Source of the DNA: Steinernema hermaphroditum
Taxonomy: Eukaryota; Nematoda; Chromadorea; Rhabditida; Steinernematidae
Reading direction: 5' to 3'
NCBI GenBank assembly: GCA_030435675.1
Contig: CM059621.1
Span: 7,626,001 to 7,690,000 of the forward strand
DNA: 64,000 nucleotides
The translations under genes were made by a program, and so were the position numbers. Shown one piece after another: positions 1 through 12,832 of the stretch; position 1 is the first letter of the stretch, and every line of letters starts with the position of its first letter. The notes under the pieces are model-generated. The model was not told where the DNA came from. It made no database searches and worked only from the letters and a program-made list of their open reading frames with translations.

Positions 1-3000
1 CGAGTGGAAACATTCCCCCAAAGGTTCCCACAATAACACGCTCCACCAGATAGCGACGCCGATGAGGCTCTCCACTCCGGATTTCTGGACACAAACATCA
101 CTTTTGGGGCGCCTGGCTAGGACATTTCTTATCTCAGAGATCACTGCATCTCTTCTCCAATCAAATATTTATCCAATTTCCGATTTTCGCAAAACAGCCC
201 GGTTGTGGTGCCGCACGGCCGCCTCGGACAAACCGAACTGCCTAACCGAATTTGCGCCTTGTCCTCTGACGACTTCTTCGCCAAAACAAAACTTTCGAAA
301 GTGTTTGCCTCCAATTAGAAATACTCAATTCGCCAAATCGTCTTTCTTTCCAGTGCATTTGTTTGAACTTCTCCCTCATCCCCGCCGGAGAAGTAGGGCC
401 GAAAGGTCACCGAGCCCTCGAGAGGGTGGTGTGTGTTTAGTTGCAGCGTATAAAGGGTCTTCCGCCTCCTCGAACCTCGAATTCCCGCGAAGTCACTCCG
501 TCTTCCGGGGGCTGCTTTCGTGTTCCGACCTCGTGATGACAAAAAAGAACTGTTTGATCAAGATCGTTTACCGATCCGATCGAGCGCCATTACACCGGCG
601 GTGCCGGCGTAATCTGCTTTATAGCAGGCGCTGGAACGCGTGCTTTGACGCGCATGGGTACTACTGTATTGGCCGCTCTGATCTGTTGAGCTTCTGGCTT
701 CGCAGAGTATCCGGTTTCGTCTTCCTTGCAGAACTGTAAAAAAATGGAGTCTCACGTGATCGCTTGTTTGCTGACTTTGAGAAATTCGCTAGGACAGACT
801 TACTCCTTTCGAAAAAAAGTCGTTTAAAATTGACTCTTGCATGTGGAAAAGATGTCTCACAAAAAAGGACTCACCAACACAAACGATTCCTATTATCCCT
901 CATTTAAACATTCTATTGAATGTAAATCATTCTGTGGCACAAAGGATCGGTTCGAAATCGCCCAAATATAATATTTAGATAATATAATATTTACAAAAAT
1001 ATTTAGTGGTGTAAATTTTAAATTTTACAAATTTGCACCTTTTTATTTTAATAATAAAGTTATGTGTCACAGTCATGACATCAACAAACTGTAGATTCCT
1101 ACAATGAAAACAAGATGACTCATTTTTGTTTGCACTCTTAGGTGTCATCGAAGTAATTCATCAGTGCAAGAAATATAAATAAGTGAAAAAAATTTCAGCA
1201 TTAAAGGAGCTTTTCGTGTAGGAATTCAAGTATTAATGACAAACCTACTTGACCGTACTTTTCGATTTCAAAACTTTGATTTCAAAACTCACTTCACAAT
1301 ACGGTTTCATTGAAATGGTATTTTGATACTTATCTGGCATCCGATCATCTTCAAAATTACACCTTTTTTAAATTGAAATAGGTGTAATGGAAATAATACA
1401 TCAGTACAAGAAAAATAAATAAGTGAAAGAAAAATAAAAAGGTCAAAGTCAAGCATCAATGACTATCTATCCATTTACTTGGATACCGTAGTGATAGTTA
1501 GAGGTTCTTTAAAGCATTGATTGACACGGTACTTTGATGCTCTCTGCTTTCTAAAAAGGTAGAATATGTTACTTATCTGTCGTACGGGAGCGTAGTACAC
1601 TGTTTTTGTTTTTCGTGCTTTTCTGAACAAGTGGATCTGTGAGTAATAAGTGGAGTTCACATCACAAAATGGGAACAATACTCAATGTGGGTCCTTCCAT
1701 CTACCGTATGATACATTTGAACAAAGGTACCGCAAGCTTTCTACAATGAATATTGGCCGAATTTTTGATAAAATTCGCTGACTCCTTTTTGAAGTTCTAT
1801 GTTCTCTCTTCTCTTCTTCAAGTGCACTTTCTCTCCAAACGCCCTTTCTTTGGTGGCTCCTCCATCCTCCAGAAGATCTATCCGTTCTTCGCCGGATTTC
1901 TGACTCTCTCATGGATTCTTTTATCATCAAAGAATCGGAAATGATCGTCTCACACTCGCTTCGTCTGAATAAATCATCGGAAGAGTGCAGCCAAGAGGGA
2001 TCTCTGGCACATTCAGGACCCACATCCGGGACCGGATGCTGCAGACTCTCTCAGATTTCCTCAGTCTTCCTCGAATGTTCTCAAGGTCGATGGTGATGGT
2101 TCTCCTATCATTTCCTTCTACCGTTTCCTATCCTTCCTCGATTTGCACAAAACCAGATTTCTCGTTGGCGCTTCTAAAAAAGGAACTCTCTCTCCTCATA
2201 ATGGACTTTTGAACTCTGCGCCGTCTTGTGCCAAATCGAGAAGTGACCCTCCATGTTTGCCTAACCCTCCATTTCGCAAATTTCTGCGGAAATCGGGCAA
2301 ACACGGCAGCGGTTTTTGAAAGGAGTCACTTTAGGGGTAGACGGCGCCTATTTGCGCTGCCTTTGTTGCTGCGAACTTGGACCGTCGGTCGATGCCAATT
2401 TGAACTTGGATGTTTAGTTTGCACCCGGAAAGATGGAGTGTGCTCTGCTCCAAGGGGAACGCTCCTCCCAGGTCATGGGGGATTTAAGGAAACGGTAGCC
2501 GAGAGATCATGTCGATACGGTACTCGGATGGAATTGGTCGCCTGACTGAGAACTTAAGTGTTTCCTCTACTACGTTTACGATTGCTTTACTCCTGAGTTA
2601 ATAATAGAGCGATCTATACGTGATTACTTCCTTAATGACTTAAAAAAATGTTGTTTACATTGTAATCGAGCCCCCATTCTCGTGAGAAGGTCTTTGTAGG
2701 AAGCTGTAATTGGCCACAATTTAACCCTGAGATAACCCTTCTTGTTATTTTGTTTTGCCTCTGTTCTTCTGAATGGATAGATATTTCCTGAAGGGACGTG
2801 CCCAAAATTAGTATAATTCCCTCTCCTATTCCAATGTGCTTCGTTTCTGCAGCGCTTTTTGTTTTAATCGTCCTTCTTTTGACGCACCCGTTTTCTTATT
2901 ACCAGGACCATGTTCGGAAAAGTCCCACCTTTTAGTCAATGTTTTCGACATAATCAAACGGAGATCAGCCGACCTTTTTTTACTTTACGAGATTTACCTT

Positions 3001-6000
3001 CTTCTAGTAAATATTTGCCTCTCAGCCTAGATCTATCCAGCTGATTAAGAGTCCGCGTCAGTATCGCCTCTACCCCAGTGATCTAGGGGTCTGTTCCTCA
3101 TCCTTTCCACAAGATGCCAAAGTCCCTTTATCCCTCGATGGCCTAGTCAGTAATCAGGAAATCAGAACTCGCAACGTTTGTCCTCGGTATCGAAGCCTTT
3201 CATCTCTCTGCACCGCCGCCGTATGCCCTTCTTTTTTATAGGTTTACGATTTTTGAGGACAGCGAAGTCAGGAGAACGTGCTCGCCTTAAATCAGAAATC
3301 AATTTTAAGTTGGTGATTCAACTGGGTGCCTCCCGATTTCATACAAAACACGAAATCCAGTCCATCATTCGCCACTTTCTCAGTGCGATCAGAGATCCTA
3401 AAATCAGTTCTTTCCCTCCGTCAATCAGTCAGCTCTCCCCTCGCACCATCATAAAGTATCAAATCTGTTTATTTCCCTCCTCTTCCGTCGCCCTTTCCAC
3501 CATCTTCTGCCGTCTTCTCCTTACCGGCTGCCCCGTCGCCGAACATCTGCCTCGATAAGATCGGTCGCCGACCCTTCCACAGCGCAACTCCTACTTCTAA
3601 TTCTGATTCCCCTCCGAACTCTTCGCTCCCTCCGGGCGCACATCTGTCACTTTTTATGCCCGTTTTCTGTTTTCGACGATGATTAATGGCACTTCAAACG
3701 AATGCCGATTTGCGTGATCCGATCTTTAGGATCGGAAGTTTGATGCTTCCATCCAAAAAATTCGACATCGCCTCGTCGTTTCAGATTACAACGCGCGGCG
3801 ATGAGTGATGGAGGCCCGGGATCCCCGCCTTGGAAGGCGCCGGAAGGGGCGCTAAGACAGAGATCAGTCGTAGGTGGTGGACGGAAGCGCCCCTGGTGGT
3901 GATAAGCGCGCGCCGATAACCCGGAGTCATCTGTGCCGTCGAAACGCGGAGGTGATTTATGCGCGACGCCCAGGTTTGTTGTGCTTTGTTGTTCTGGAGG
4001 GAGCACTCGTAACAAAGACTGGGAAACGTTGTGTTTCAGCTGAGATGTGGCAACATGTCCACATGGCTGTAGGCAATGCTCCAGTGGAAATAACAAAGGA
4101 AAGGTTCGAAGGGTCGAAGGATTTTTCTAAATCTAAAAAATATTCAATTTTGACCAATTTATTTTATGTGGTTGGAGATATTCCCTCTGGGAAATCCTTC
4201 CAGAGGTGGCAGCTTGCTGACTAAGAGAAAAGAATGGTCTGGGAAAGGCAGCAATTATCAACCGCCGTGACACGGGAGGGAGGGTACCCCCCAGGTACCC
4301 TTCGTAGGTGACCCTAAGATGCACTCCCCCATCTCCTCGGTTCTAGAAGTAAGCCTTGCAATACAGTGGAAAAAAATGTCATTTTCAACCTACCAACCCA
4401 GTTAACAGCGCCCAAAATAAACATCTCTATCTTTGGGTTCTTCAATGAGGCAATCAATGTAAAATGGTAAGACATGGAAAAACGAGTTCTTAACGATCGA
4501 GATAAAACATTACTTATAACACGTCGTAGATCAAGTTCCCCTACCTCTAAATTTCGATCATCGAAAACAACCGAGCAGCTCATCGGATACTAATTCTTAT
4601 ACCTTCAGAGGAAACTTTCTCTGTCGTTAGGGTATTCACACATCTTGCTCCATCCTTAGTAATCTAGGATATTCACAGAATCCACAGTAATCACAGGATC
4701 AGACCAACGTTATACTACTACTATAGCTCCGTGGCCGGAGCTCTTCCTTAGAGGTACAAAAAGATTGTTTATGTCCCCGGTTCACCCTAGTTTATCACCG
4801 TAGTCCCACTTGTCCCACCATTAATCAAAACTGAGCCTATTTAATCACGTAGATCCAAGCGGACTTTAGGCAATGCTTCCCGGTTCACAAAAAGCGGCGA
4901 CTCTTAGGCCCCCGCCTCGATAAACACGATCCTATCGAAGTCAAATATTTGGATTTAGATGTTTTAGAAAAGATAGCCACTCAGGCAACCATCCTGCAAC
5001 GATAATATTTGGTTTTGCAAACACATCCAGAGAGTTCAGCCGTAAAGTGCCCCTTATCTAAGACAGAGATCACGAAAAACAAGGCACCTTCCTCCCTACG
5101 GTACACAGTCGAAAAACAGAAATGCCATCTGTCCCCATGTGATCGGACTAATCTCTAGAGCAGCAGCCCCGGATCCTTCCTCATCGAGTGGGCGCTCTCG
5201 AGTACAAAAGCCGTCGCCTCGCTAAGCTCTCCAAGGAAGAAGAGGTTCCCGGCGGCGCCGCGTCGCCTTCTGCAAACGCGCGCGACGCGAAGACGACGAT
5301 TTAATCGCGTTATCAATCGACTCTTTGCCGACTGAATTTATCGTCGTTTCCCCAGTCCCACCTGTTCCTCAAGTGGATGTTTGGTTTTCTCTAATTAGCG
5401 ACTGTTTTCGATTTGTTTGTACTTTTAATTTAGGACGAGCTCAGGGAGATGGGCTCAATTGAGTGGCTGAATCAGTGTGCACTTCTATGTTGACTCGGAA
5501 AGAAAAGTTTTCTGTATTCTTTTGTGTGGAAATATCGATCTGAAAGAGTGATTACTATTGAGTCGTCTATATTCTAGGCAAGCTATTGGCACTGATATGA
5601 CTCTTTTCATCGAATTATCTTTCGATCTTTGATTAGATACTCCAAAAAACGCTGACAACCCTCACTCGGTATGAATCTAAAATTGGAATACGGAAGGGTA
5701 CTCAACTGGACACTAAAACATAATCAGCGACTTCGCCCATTTTATGTCTTTTCTATATTTACCATTCTCTTAGGGTCCAACTTGTATCTCCCTCTATTTA
5801 TGCCCTCCGAATCGGTCCGGAACCAGCTTAGTCTTTGGTCGTTCTGGTTCACTTCCTCTCGAGTAACTAAAAATGGAAACGTCCTTCATTTCGGTCTTTT
5901 TATGGCTACGCTAACCCGAATTCCATTCCAGCTACTTTTCGATAAAGACACAACTCTTCCTTGCTAGTGCTGCCAGCCTATTTCCACTGTTTCCATCTGT

Positions 6001-6373
6001 ATATCGTCTAAATTCACTTGGAGCTACAAAAGGCACCATTGTGAACGACTCCAGTGCTGAACTCCACAGCTCAAACATCTTGACTTTCGCGCCATAATCC
6101 GATTACCGTGCGTCTTTGTTGAATTTGGAATCCTCTCCCTCTTCCTGCACGTCTCCTCCACCGTCTTCGGCATCACTGAGCAGCTCCTCCACTATACACC
6201 TTCGATTGGCTAGTTCGGCAATTAAGATGCCATATCTGCGACTGGGGCGTGTTTGTGCCATCACTTCTTAATGCACTTTCCGGTTCCTCGTCCGGAAGCG
6301 TTGCCTCACGCGGCTATTAGCGTCGTCTTCGAGACGCCGATTCTAATTTGAGCCCAGTTGCTTCAGATAAACT
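1..6373. other. Long intergenic region, no supported gene
   Basis: I find no family-recognisable exon here. Several open frames exist, the longest at 62-739 (+), but their translations look like composition artefacts and lack domains. A TATA-like box sits at about 449 on the plus strand. A GC-rich patch at about 5160-5340 is open in more than one frame. A diverged tandem duplication is listed separately. The final 1 kb leads into the carbonic anhydrase gene and presumably carries its promoter. Confidence 0.5.
1021..1580. repeat. Diverged tandem duplication, period about 240 bp
   Basis: Two blocks align with an offset of 240 bp. The stretch at 1141-1190 and the one at 1381-1430 match closely, including a shared segment built on catcagt-caag and aataagtgaaa. 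The match continues in weaker form on both sides. The second copy also carries short inverted arms, attacacct near 1355 and aggtgtaat near 1380. The region is AT-rich and has no coding content. It looks like an old local duplication, possibly of a small foldback element. Confidence 0.55.
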
Positions 6374-7589
6374 ATGTACTCTCTCCTCTTCGCTCCTCTT
6401 CTACTGCACACCGGTGAGTGACACGTCCGAGTCTGGGTTCACCACGAGGGTTTAGTGGCCGCCGACGGCTGGGGCTACAAGGACCACGACGGACCACACA
6501 CGTGGCAGGGCGTCTGCGCCGAGGGTTTCCGACAGTCGCCGATCGACATCAGGTCCATTGACGTCGACTACGCCCTTCTGCCGAAACTGCACTTCGTCCA
6601 CTACCATCGCTCTGGATCGGTCGCCCTCGTCAACAATGGACATTCCAGTGAGTTGGCTCAATTGGAGGTGCAGCGCGAGATAGTCCGGAAGTTAATCTTG
6701 CCCGGTCTTTTGCGTCTTCACCTAAGAGAACCAAAAAACGCTGGCCTGTTGGTTACATTACCACAGGATTACACAAATTTTGAGTCAAAAGAAGCACCCA
6801 TACGACCCTGAAATATCATTCGTTCAGTCACCGCAACGGGCTTCGACCAATGGGACGAGAACCAGCCATACATCTACGGCGGCGGTCTCAAGCACAAGTA
6901 CCGCCTGGCGCAGTTCCACATGCACTGGGCCCAACGCAACGACGTCGGCAGCGAGCACACCCTCGGTTCACTTAGCTACCCCGTCGAGGTACCGTATCCT
7001 GCCCACAGCCCGTATAGCCTCTTCAGGTCCACTTTGTGCACGTCAAGGAGGGCAATTCCCTCAACCAGTCGCTCAGCGAACCCGACGGCATCGCCGTCGT
7101 CGCCGTCTTCTTGACCATCGGCAACGACGGCACCGGCATGTCCATGTTGGACTCCAGCCTCAAATCCGTGCAGGACCAGAGTAATCGTGGGCCCGCTTAA
7201 AGCTTTAATCGTGGACCCCTTCAGATGACACTGTCCTCATCCACGGCTACCGTCCGCGCTCCCTCCTTCCCGACCACACGGAGACTTTCTACCGCTACGA
7301 CGGCTCCCTCACCACCCCCGGCTGCCAGGAGTCCGTCATTTGGACGATCCTCGCGGAGCCCGTCTCCATCACCGAGGCTCAGCTTGCGAGTCTCCGTCGC
7401 ACCCGCGATCCTCACCAAGAGGTCTTCGCCTTCAACAACCGCCCCGTGCAGCCTCTCAACGGTCGGCGCGTCCTCTACCGCCCCGGATCCTTCGACCGGG
7501 CACTCCTCTGTGGCGAGAACGGCGCCTCTGCCTACTCCTTCTTCGGCGCCCTTCTCGTCGCCCTTGTCGCCTTCTTCCTCAACTTCTAG
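6374..7589 (+). CDS. Secreted, probably GPI-anchored alpha-carbonic anhydrase
   Basis: Reversible hydration of CO2 to bicarbonate outside the cell. Five exons: 6374-6413, 6456-6647, 6828-6988, 7027-7180 and 7225-7589, joining in frame to 303 residues, normal for the family. A signal peptide covers about residues 1-16. The alpha-CA core is complete: the GFxQSPIDI opening, proton-shuttle His76 in NNGHS, zinc ligands His108 and His110 (FHMHW) and His133 (VHFVH), the Glu in EHTLG, and the TTPGC motif. The last 20 residues are hydrophobic after a short spacer and end the protein, which is the usual layout for GPI anchoring; a membrane anchor is the alternative. Introns are 38-44 nt except the second (180 nt). 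Codon usage is strongly GC-ending, suggesting good expression. An AATAAA lies 77 nt past the stop. All catalytic residues I can check are present, so this should be an active enzyme. Confidence 0.93.
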
Positions 7590-7665
7590 AGTCATACATG
7601 TGTCTAATACTGGAAATCTTCTGATCTCTGTATGTTAAGTGTTTAAATTCGGTGTTTCTATGCAG

Positions 7666-7671
7666 AATAAA
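7666..7671 (+). terminator. Poly(A) signal of the carbonic anhydrase gene
   Basis: Canonical AATAAA 77 nt downstream of the stop codon on the same strand. Confidence 0.6.
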
Positions 7672-7731
7672 TAGTTCTATCAGAGCGTCGTCGAAGTATA
7701 GCAGACCGTAGACTTTGCAGGGTGTAGGATA

Positions 7732-7845
7732 AAACGGAAACGAAGACTCTTCGACCAATATCTTCTCCCTGCCATGCTCTACGGCTCCAAAACATGGTCG
7801 AAAACCCTCGACCGCTCAACGACGGATGGTCAACGACAGAATGTG
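7732..7845 (+). mobile_element. Fragment of a non-LTR (RTE-like) retrotransposon
   Basis: One forward frame reads RLFDQYLLPAMLYGSKTWSK and then some 15 further residues. This resembles the conserved tail of RTE and related LINE reverse transcriptases (LPAMLYGSETW followed by a K/R-rich stretch). Only this short piece is left. There is no flanking endonuclease or polymerase core, and stop codons close the frame on both sides. It lies just behind the carbonic anhydrase poly(A) site, so it is an old 5'-truncated and decayed insertion. The clade assignment rests on memory of the motif. Confidence 0.6.
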
Positions 7846-10078
7846 CGTCTGCTAAATTTACTGTGCATAATTTTAAATAAATAAAAATTAAAAGTTGCTG
7901 CTACAGTGGCATAGGTTATGTCACGCATTAAACCAGATAAAAATGGATCAAAATGTTAATCATATCAGTTTTTAGGTTCATAGCCTTTCGGAAACTTTTT
8001 ACTTGTAGCCTTTCGGAAATGACATGCTGTGGTCAGATAGAGTAAGTTCTAGATGTGCCGCTAATAAAACTATCCAAGCTTGCGATAAAGGCATGTTGTA
8101 GAGATCAACTTGAAAGCATGCGGTACAGAGCGTATAAGAGCTCAGGAGGTGCAGGACAAGTGGTGCCCTGGTTCGGCTCCGGGCAGTCGAGACAGGTTTA
8201 ACACGTGGGCGGAGGAGGTGCTGTGCTGAAACGGAAACGGCATTCATTTGTCCGGTTAAGTGCACCTCATATGTGGATGGTAACTCCACATATCATCTTA
8301 CATCTGCTGCCTTCCGTCACTTACTGCCCTCTTTAACCAGTTGGAAAGGTCAAAATTACAGAAAGTGGAGATAACTTTCTCCATGTTTTTGAGATTTCTC
8401 CGCGCTACGACGTCTGACGAATACAAACGTAAGCTGATTGCAATATTAACTGTGTATAAAGTTAAATACATAAATAAAGTGACATGGACACTTGATTTTC
8501 CACTTGAAAATTTGAAAATACACCACAAAATCGAGCACTTTTTTGAAAATCTATTAGGTTATTACATAATTAACGTCGTTTTTTAAGCATTCTCTATTTT
8601 CGCACTGAGTAATCCTGAGATCAGATGGGTTAGTGCGTTCGTATGAGTTGAACCATTTTATGTTCATGGTCCGCGAAGTATCACCTGGAGATTCGAAGCA
8701 CCGAACTTTCAACGACCTCTCCGAGGGACTATTTATTTGATAGGCAGCATACTGTCTTAGTTACGCTTGCAGCAGGACCGTAGCTTCCAAGCGCACATGC
8801 CGGTATCTTCTTGTAATCTCACAGTGAGAGTAAATTCCAAGAAGATGAATGTAACTAGTAACTCGGAAGTAACTAAACTTTCTTGTTTATTTAATAAACT
8901 GCAACGGACAACATGGACGACTAGCTAAGGTGCTCAGACACCATAGTGACTTTTACCCCGATGCTTTAATCTGTAAGTGAAAATTGGAAGCTTCGATTTC
9001 TCATGACCTTTCCGACCCCTTGATCTGTATTTCCAAATGAAAATGTTTTCGCTTATTTTTTGTTACTACAACATTAAGGGGGTTCTAGCCATGTGATCCA
9101 ATCGACAGCTTGAGAATATGGATAAGGAAGAGAAGCCGCAGATTGAGTTGCGGTCGGAACAAGGCCGAAAAACTGATAGTGCACTATGCTATATGCGGTA
9201 TTACCCAATCACGTGGATGAAAAGTGTTGCTGAGATAGAGCAACCTCTCAGCTACAGTTTGCGCCTAACATCTGTAAAAATCTCTTTTTCTAATTCAAAA
9301 TAAAACAAAAAATAGGAACCTGATTCCGGATTTCATCAGGTCCAACGTACGGACGCAATGTTAGGTATTTCAGATTGCCCTCAAAACTGCTGCTCATCTT
9401 TAGCTGGGACTTAGATACTTATTGGGCATGTAGGCCTCGCACAGCCCTATCTGAGGGCTACTTAAACAGAACTGTTGGAAACATCTGCAAATAAATTGAG
9501 CCAAAGCTTGTAATTAGGTCGAAAACGGGCAAAATGGAATTTTTCGACCTAGAACCTCTTTTGTTCTGTAGTATAGTGGCCAGCTTCTGGTTACGAAGCT
9601 GTCTGTGAATGTCTGGTGGAATGGTGAATACTGTGATCGATTTGTGCTTGTTTATAGTAGAAAACTAAAGTCAATAAAAAACGACATTAATTATGCAACA
9701 ACCTAATATCTAGTCTAAAATTTATCGGCTACAGTATAATAAAGAGATCAATGTAACTCAAAGGAAAACTGTCCCACGCCGATTCGGCTGAAATTTGGCA
9801 TAGAGGTTGGCATGTCAGAGTGTACAGTGGACAGTTTGGGACCTTTCCTTGTCAGTGTGGTCTTCTCTAAGTACGATACCTTTATGCGCAAAATGAAGCC
9901 ACCACCAGCAAATAAGAAAATCAAAAGCGGGAGATTCTGATTTCGCTACGATGCATGCCTAGGCATAGTACATCTGACTCGAACCCTGGAACCTGTATTG
10001 TAAGTCTCCAATGTATAGGCTCTCGCACAAGTTCTGGAACACATCAATATAAGCATATCTCGCCGATATTCGCCGCTT
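7846..10078. other. Intergenic, no supported gene
   Basis: AT-rich sequence with only short unrelated open frames. Nothing here matches a family I recognise. The low-complexity stretch at about 7870-7890 could be the remains of a retrotransposon tail. Confidence 0.4.
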
Positions 10079-10557
10079 TCAGTGGAAAAATTGATTCGCG
10101 GAGTCGGATTCGCAAAACTTCACTCCCAACACTTCACAAATAGCATAATCCAGCGGGTTCAAGTCGGGCCTAGTGGCGGTAAATGTAATACATTCGTCCG
10201 ACTCTGAATTGGTGCGACCAGATAAATAGCCCCACCCAGAGTACTACTATTTTTCGTGTGTTTTTAAATGAATTTTTGCGTTTTGTTGTTTTATTTCCCC
10301 ATTTACTGTAGAGGACAGTGGGTCTGGATGGAAAATAAACCATACAATTTTCTTGTCTGATAAATTCTACATTCAATGCTCAAAGTGGTTTTGGCAAAGG
10401 TTTGAAAATCAAAGGTTAATCAGCAATTGAAGTTTCGTACATGGGGTGGGGCTACTTATATAGCCGCCACTCTATACCAACTTTCGCACGAATCCATTGA
10501 ATTTTCGGCGAAATGTGCTCATTTCGATGTGTTCCTGAGCTTTTGCGACACCCTGTA
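10079..10557 (-). mobile_element. Decayed Tc1/mariner-type transposon fragment
   Basis: On the minus strand the frame from 10183 to 10079 reads through RPDLNPLDYAICEVLG, which matches the catalytic (S)PDLNPLDYxxWxxL block of mariner/Tc1-family DDE transposases, and then hits a stop. The usual Trp after the block is replaced by Cys, and no upstream DDE region can be read. About 350 bp upstream on the same strand (10557-10537) lies a sequence beginning TACAGGGTGTCGCAAAAGC, which resembles a mariner terminal repeat with a TA target. I did not find a matching left end. This is an inactive relic. Confidence 0.55.
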
Positions 10558-10964
10558 CAGGTTCACCGTAGTCCGTGAACATATAAATTGGCACGGTTCT
10601 TGTAAAAACACTATCGAGCACTGAAAATCAAAACTAAAAATGCATGTCAATCCTGCCACCCGTATGGCTAATGGATGTTGAGCATTCGTGAACCAGGGTT
10701 AGCGTGCTCACTTAAAATCGAATCCACGATTTATTGGGCGCTTCAACTGCCTTCTGTATCGGAAAAAAGATGGCACTGAGAAGGATCATCAGAATTCATT
10801 CGAATTCGTAGAGACTGAAAGGGAAAGATCTCGATTGAAAGAAGAATCCAATGTTCGAATCCAAGAATCCCATCGTAACCCTGCTTCTCTATGAGTGTGT
10901 TTTCTATGTTTTCCTCGCTTTTTCAGTCGACAGCCATCCACTATCCGCATAATCAATCGATCGA

Positions 10965-11913
10965 ATGACCTCCTCGCCACTTCTCGCGTGGCCTCACTCG
11001 CGCGCCATGCGGTTTCGGATATGCTTCATCGTCATCTCTCTATTCTATCTCGTAGTGAATCACCTTTCCCGCGGCCGTGACACTCCCCCCGAGAGTCTCT
11101 TCCCTCCCCAACCAGCCGGTGAGTCACTCGATCAGTTCGCGAGGTCACTTCGGCGATAAAGACTTCTTCGAGGACTTCAAGAATGACTTCCTCCTTCTCT
11201 TCCACAACCACAGCGACGCGTACAACGCCGACAGAATCTATCGATTCCAGAGGGCATTCCCTTTCTTCGCCCAACTCAATCGTAAGGCGTACGAGAAAGA
11301 CGTTCTCAGCCACATCAAACCGTACGGCGAAGCGGTACTCATGAATTATTTATGCGTTTTGCACTTCTTTTGAATTCAGCCAACGGTCGAACCGAAGAGC
11401 GACGAGGACCTCTGGGTGTTCGTCGAAAGGAATTTGCAGAGTCTTGCAGAAGAAAGAAAATCGTTGGATGTTCTGAAGATGCACTCGATCGGAACGCTGA
11501 GAAATGTCATGCAAACGCTCAAAATCATCGACTCCAAAGCAGAATACTTCCTCAGCTTCACCAACGACGATCGCACACTTTCCGAAAACGCCACTTCTCT
11601 GTGGACCCAAATCAAGATGGCCTCACTGAAGGGCGTCCAGCCAAGATGTCTCTTCTTTGCGAACGACAAGGATGCTTTCGAGAAGACGGCCATACTGCTA
11701 GGTGAACTCACTCTGAGCAGAAATCTTCAGATGAGAAGAACTTGTGAGTCCGAGGTGGGTAAGAACCTCTGGACCTTCTTCAGAGAGCGCTTGCAGATAA
11801 ACATTGGAGAATCGACACGAACTATCGTGATGCTGGCGATGCTATTCATCGGACTTGGACGAGCCTTCGAGTATTATAATGATCGAAATCACGTCAGAGT
11901 TGTCAGAGATTAG
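10965..11913 (+). CDS. Orphan membrane protein, two predicted spans
   Basis: I do not recognise this protein. Three exons (10965-11118, 11162-11334, 11380-11913) with introns of 43 and 45 nt give 286 residues. If translation starts at the second Met (11007) it is 272 residues. A hydrophobic segment directly follows that Met (FRICFIVISLFYLVV), as in a signal anchor or signal peptide. A second one lies near the C-terminus (TIVMLAMLFIGLG) before a short charged tail. The part between is soluble and rich in Lys, Glu and Leu, with one Cys pair that might bond. A strong acceptor ends at 10926, 38 nt before the first ATG, consistent with a 5' UTR intron or trans-splicing. AATAAA follows the stop by 13 nt. 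The continuous frame across both introns makes the gene itself credible; its role is unknown. Confidence 0.75.
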
Positions 11914-11926
11914 TAGGAAGAACCTC

Positions 11927-11932
11927 AATAAA
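11927..11932 (+). terminator. Poly(A) signal of the orphan membrane protein gene
   Basis: AATAAA 13 nt after the stop codon on the same strand. Confidence 0.55.
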
Positions 11933-12832
11933 TGACTGCATCCAAGAACTGGTCTATGTCGGTTTTCAACTAGCTTATTCACAATTCACAGCTTAATTCA
12001 ATCCAAAATTTAATACGCCTTGAAAAAGAGCCCTTCAAGGAAACAGTAGCCATCATCAGGACACCGTAACTATCATGCTAAATAACGGCTCTACCCAAGA
12101 ATCGCATCTCCTTCGGAAAGAAAACTCCGGAAACTGTGTCTTCGACGGTATCCTCAGAACGTTGGCGACCTTTAGGATGGCTTCAATCATATGCTTCAAT
12201 TTGATACAATTTCCTAACGAAATCGGTTCTTTTGTGTTTACGGCTCTAGCTACCGTACTTGTCCCAGGAGAGCCATATTTAGGGGCCCGATTTAGGGGAC
12301 ATTCTCTTTTCTTTTTGGCCTGTTTTTGGTAACAGAGCCGCACGATCTGCTGTCGAATAGTGCAAGCTGATAGCCGCGCCGTTACAACCACGACGAGGAG
12401 TTATATTTCGCTGAAGAATAACGATCACATTTTAGTCCATGTAGCTGCCATGGGTCAAGATACATTCCCTCGATCTGATTGTTGACTGCTTGTGTGGGTG
12501 CTTCGTATAATCCGTACGTATTCAATTAATTCTTATCGTGTTCTGATGTAAAATACGACCGATGTTGCATAGAATCCAATTGATAGTTGATAATTGATAG
12601 AACAAAGAATTGATAGTTCCACGGACGGGCCGAACAAAGTGCATTACAATTATTTAAGAGCAGAATCAAGGAGCAAAGCGATCCAGACAATGCTTAAAAA
12701 TGACTGTTACTTTAAATTCGGTAGTCCATTTGAAGGATACCGAATAAAGTGACCGAAACATGGTACTCCATAAAGCGCTCGAGAAGATTTGATAATTACC
12801 ATAATCTTTTCACATCTTGTTACAATCGCTAA

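Noticed and set aside
62..739. 225-codon open frame on the plus strand
   Set aside because: The translation has no domain, signal or codon bias pattern I trust, and other frames over the same DNA look equally good. Probably chance in GC-balanced DNA.
5160..5340. GC-rich patch open in two frames with an acceptor-like AG
   Set aside because: Both frames give basic, low-information peptides and no upstream exon was found.
10840..10870. tRNA B-box-like GTTCGAATCC string
   Set aside because: No cloverleaf can be drawn around it.
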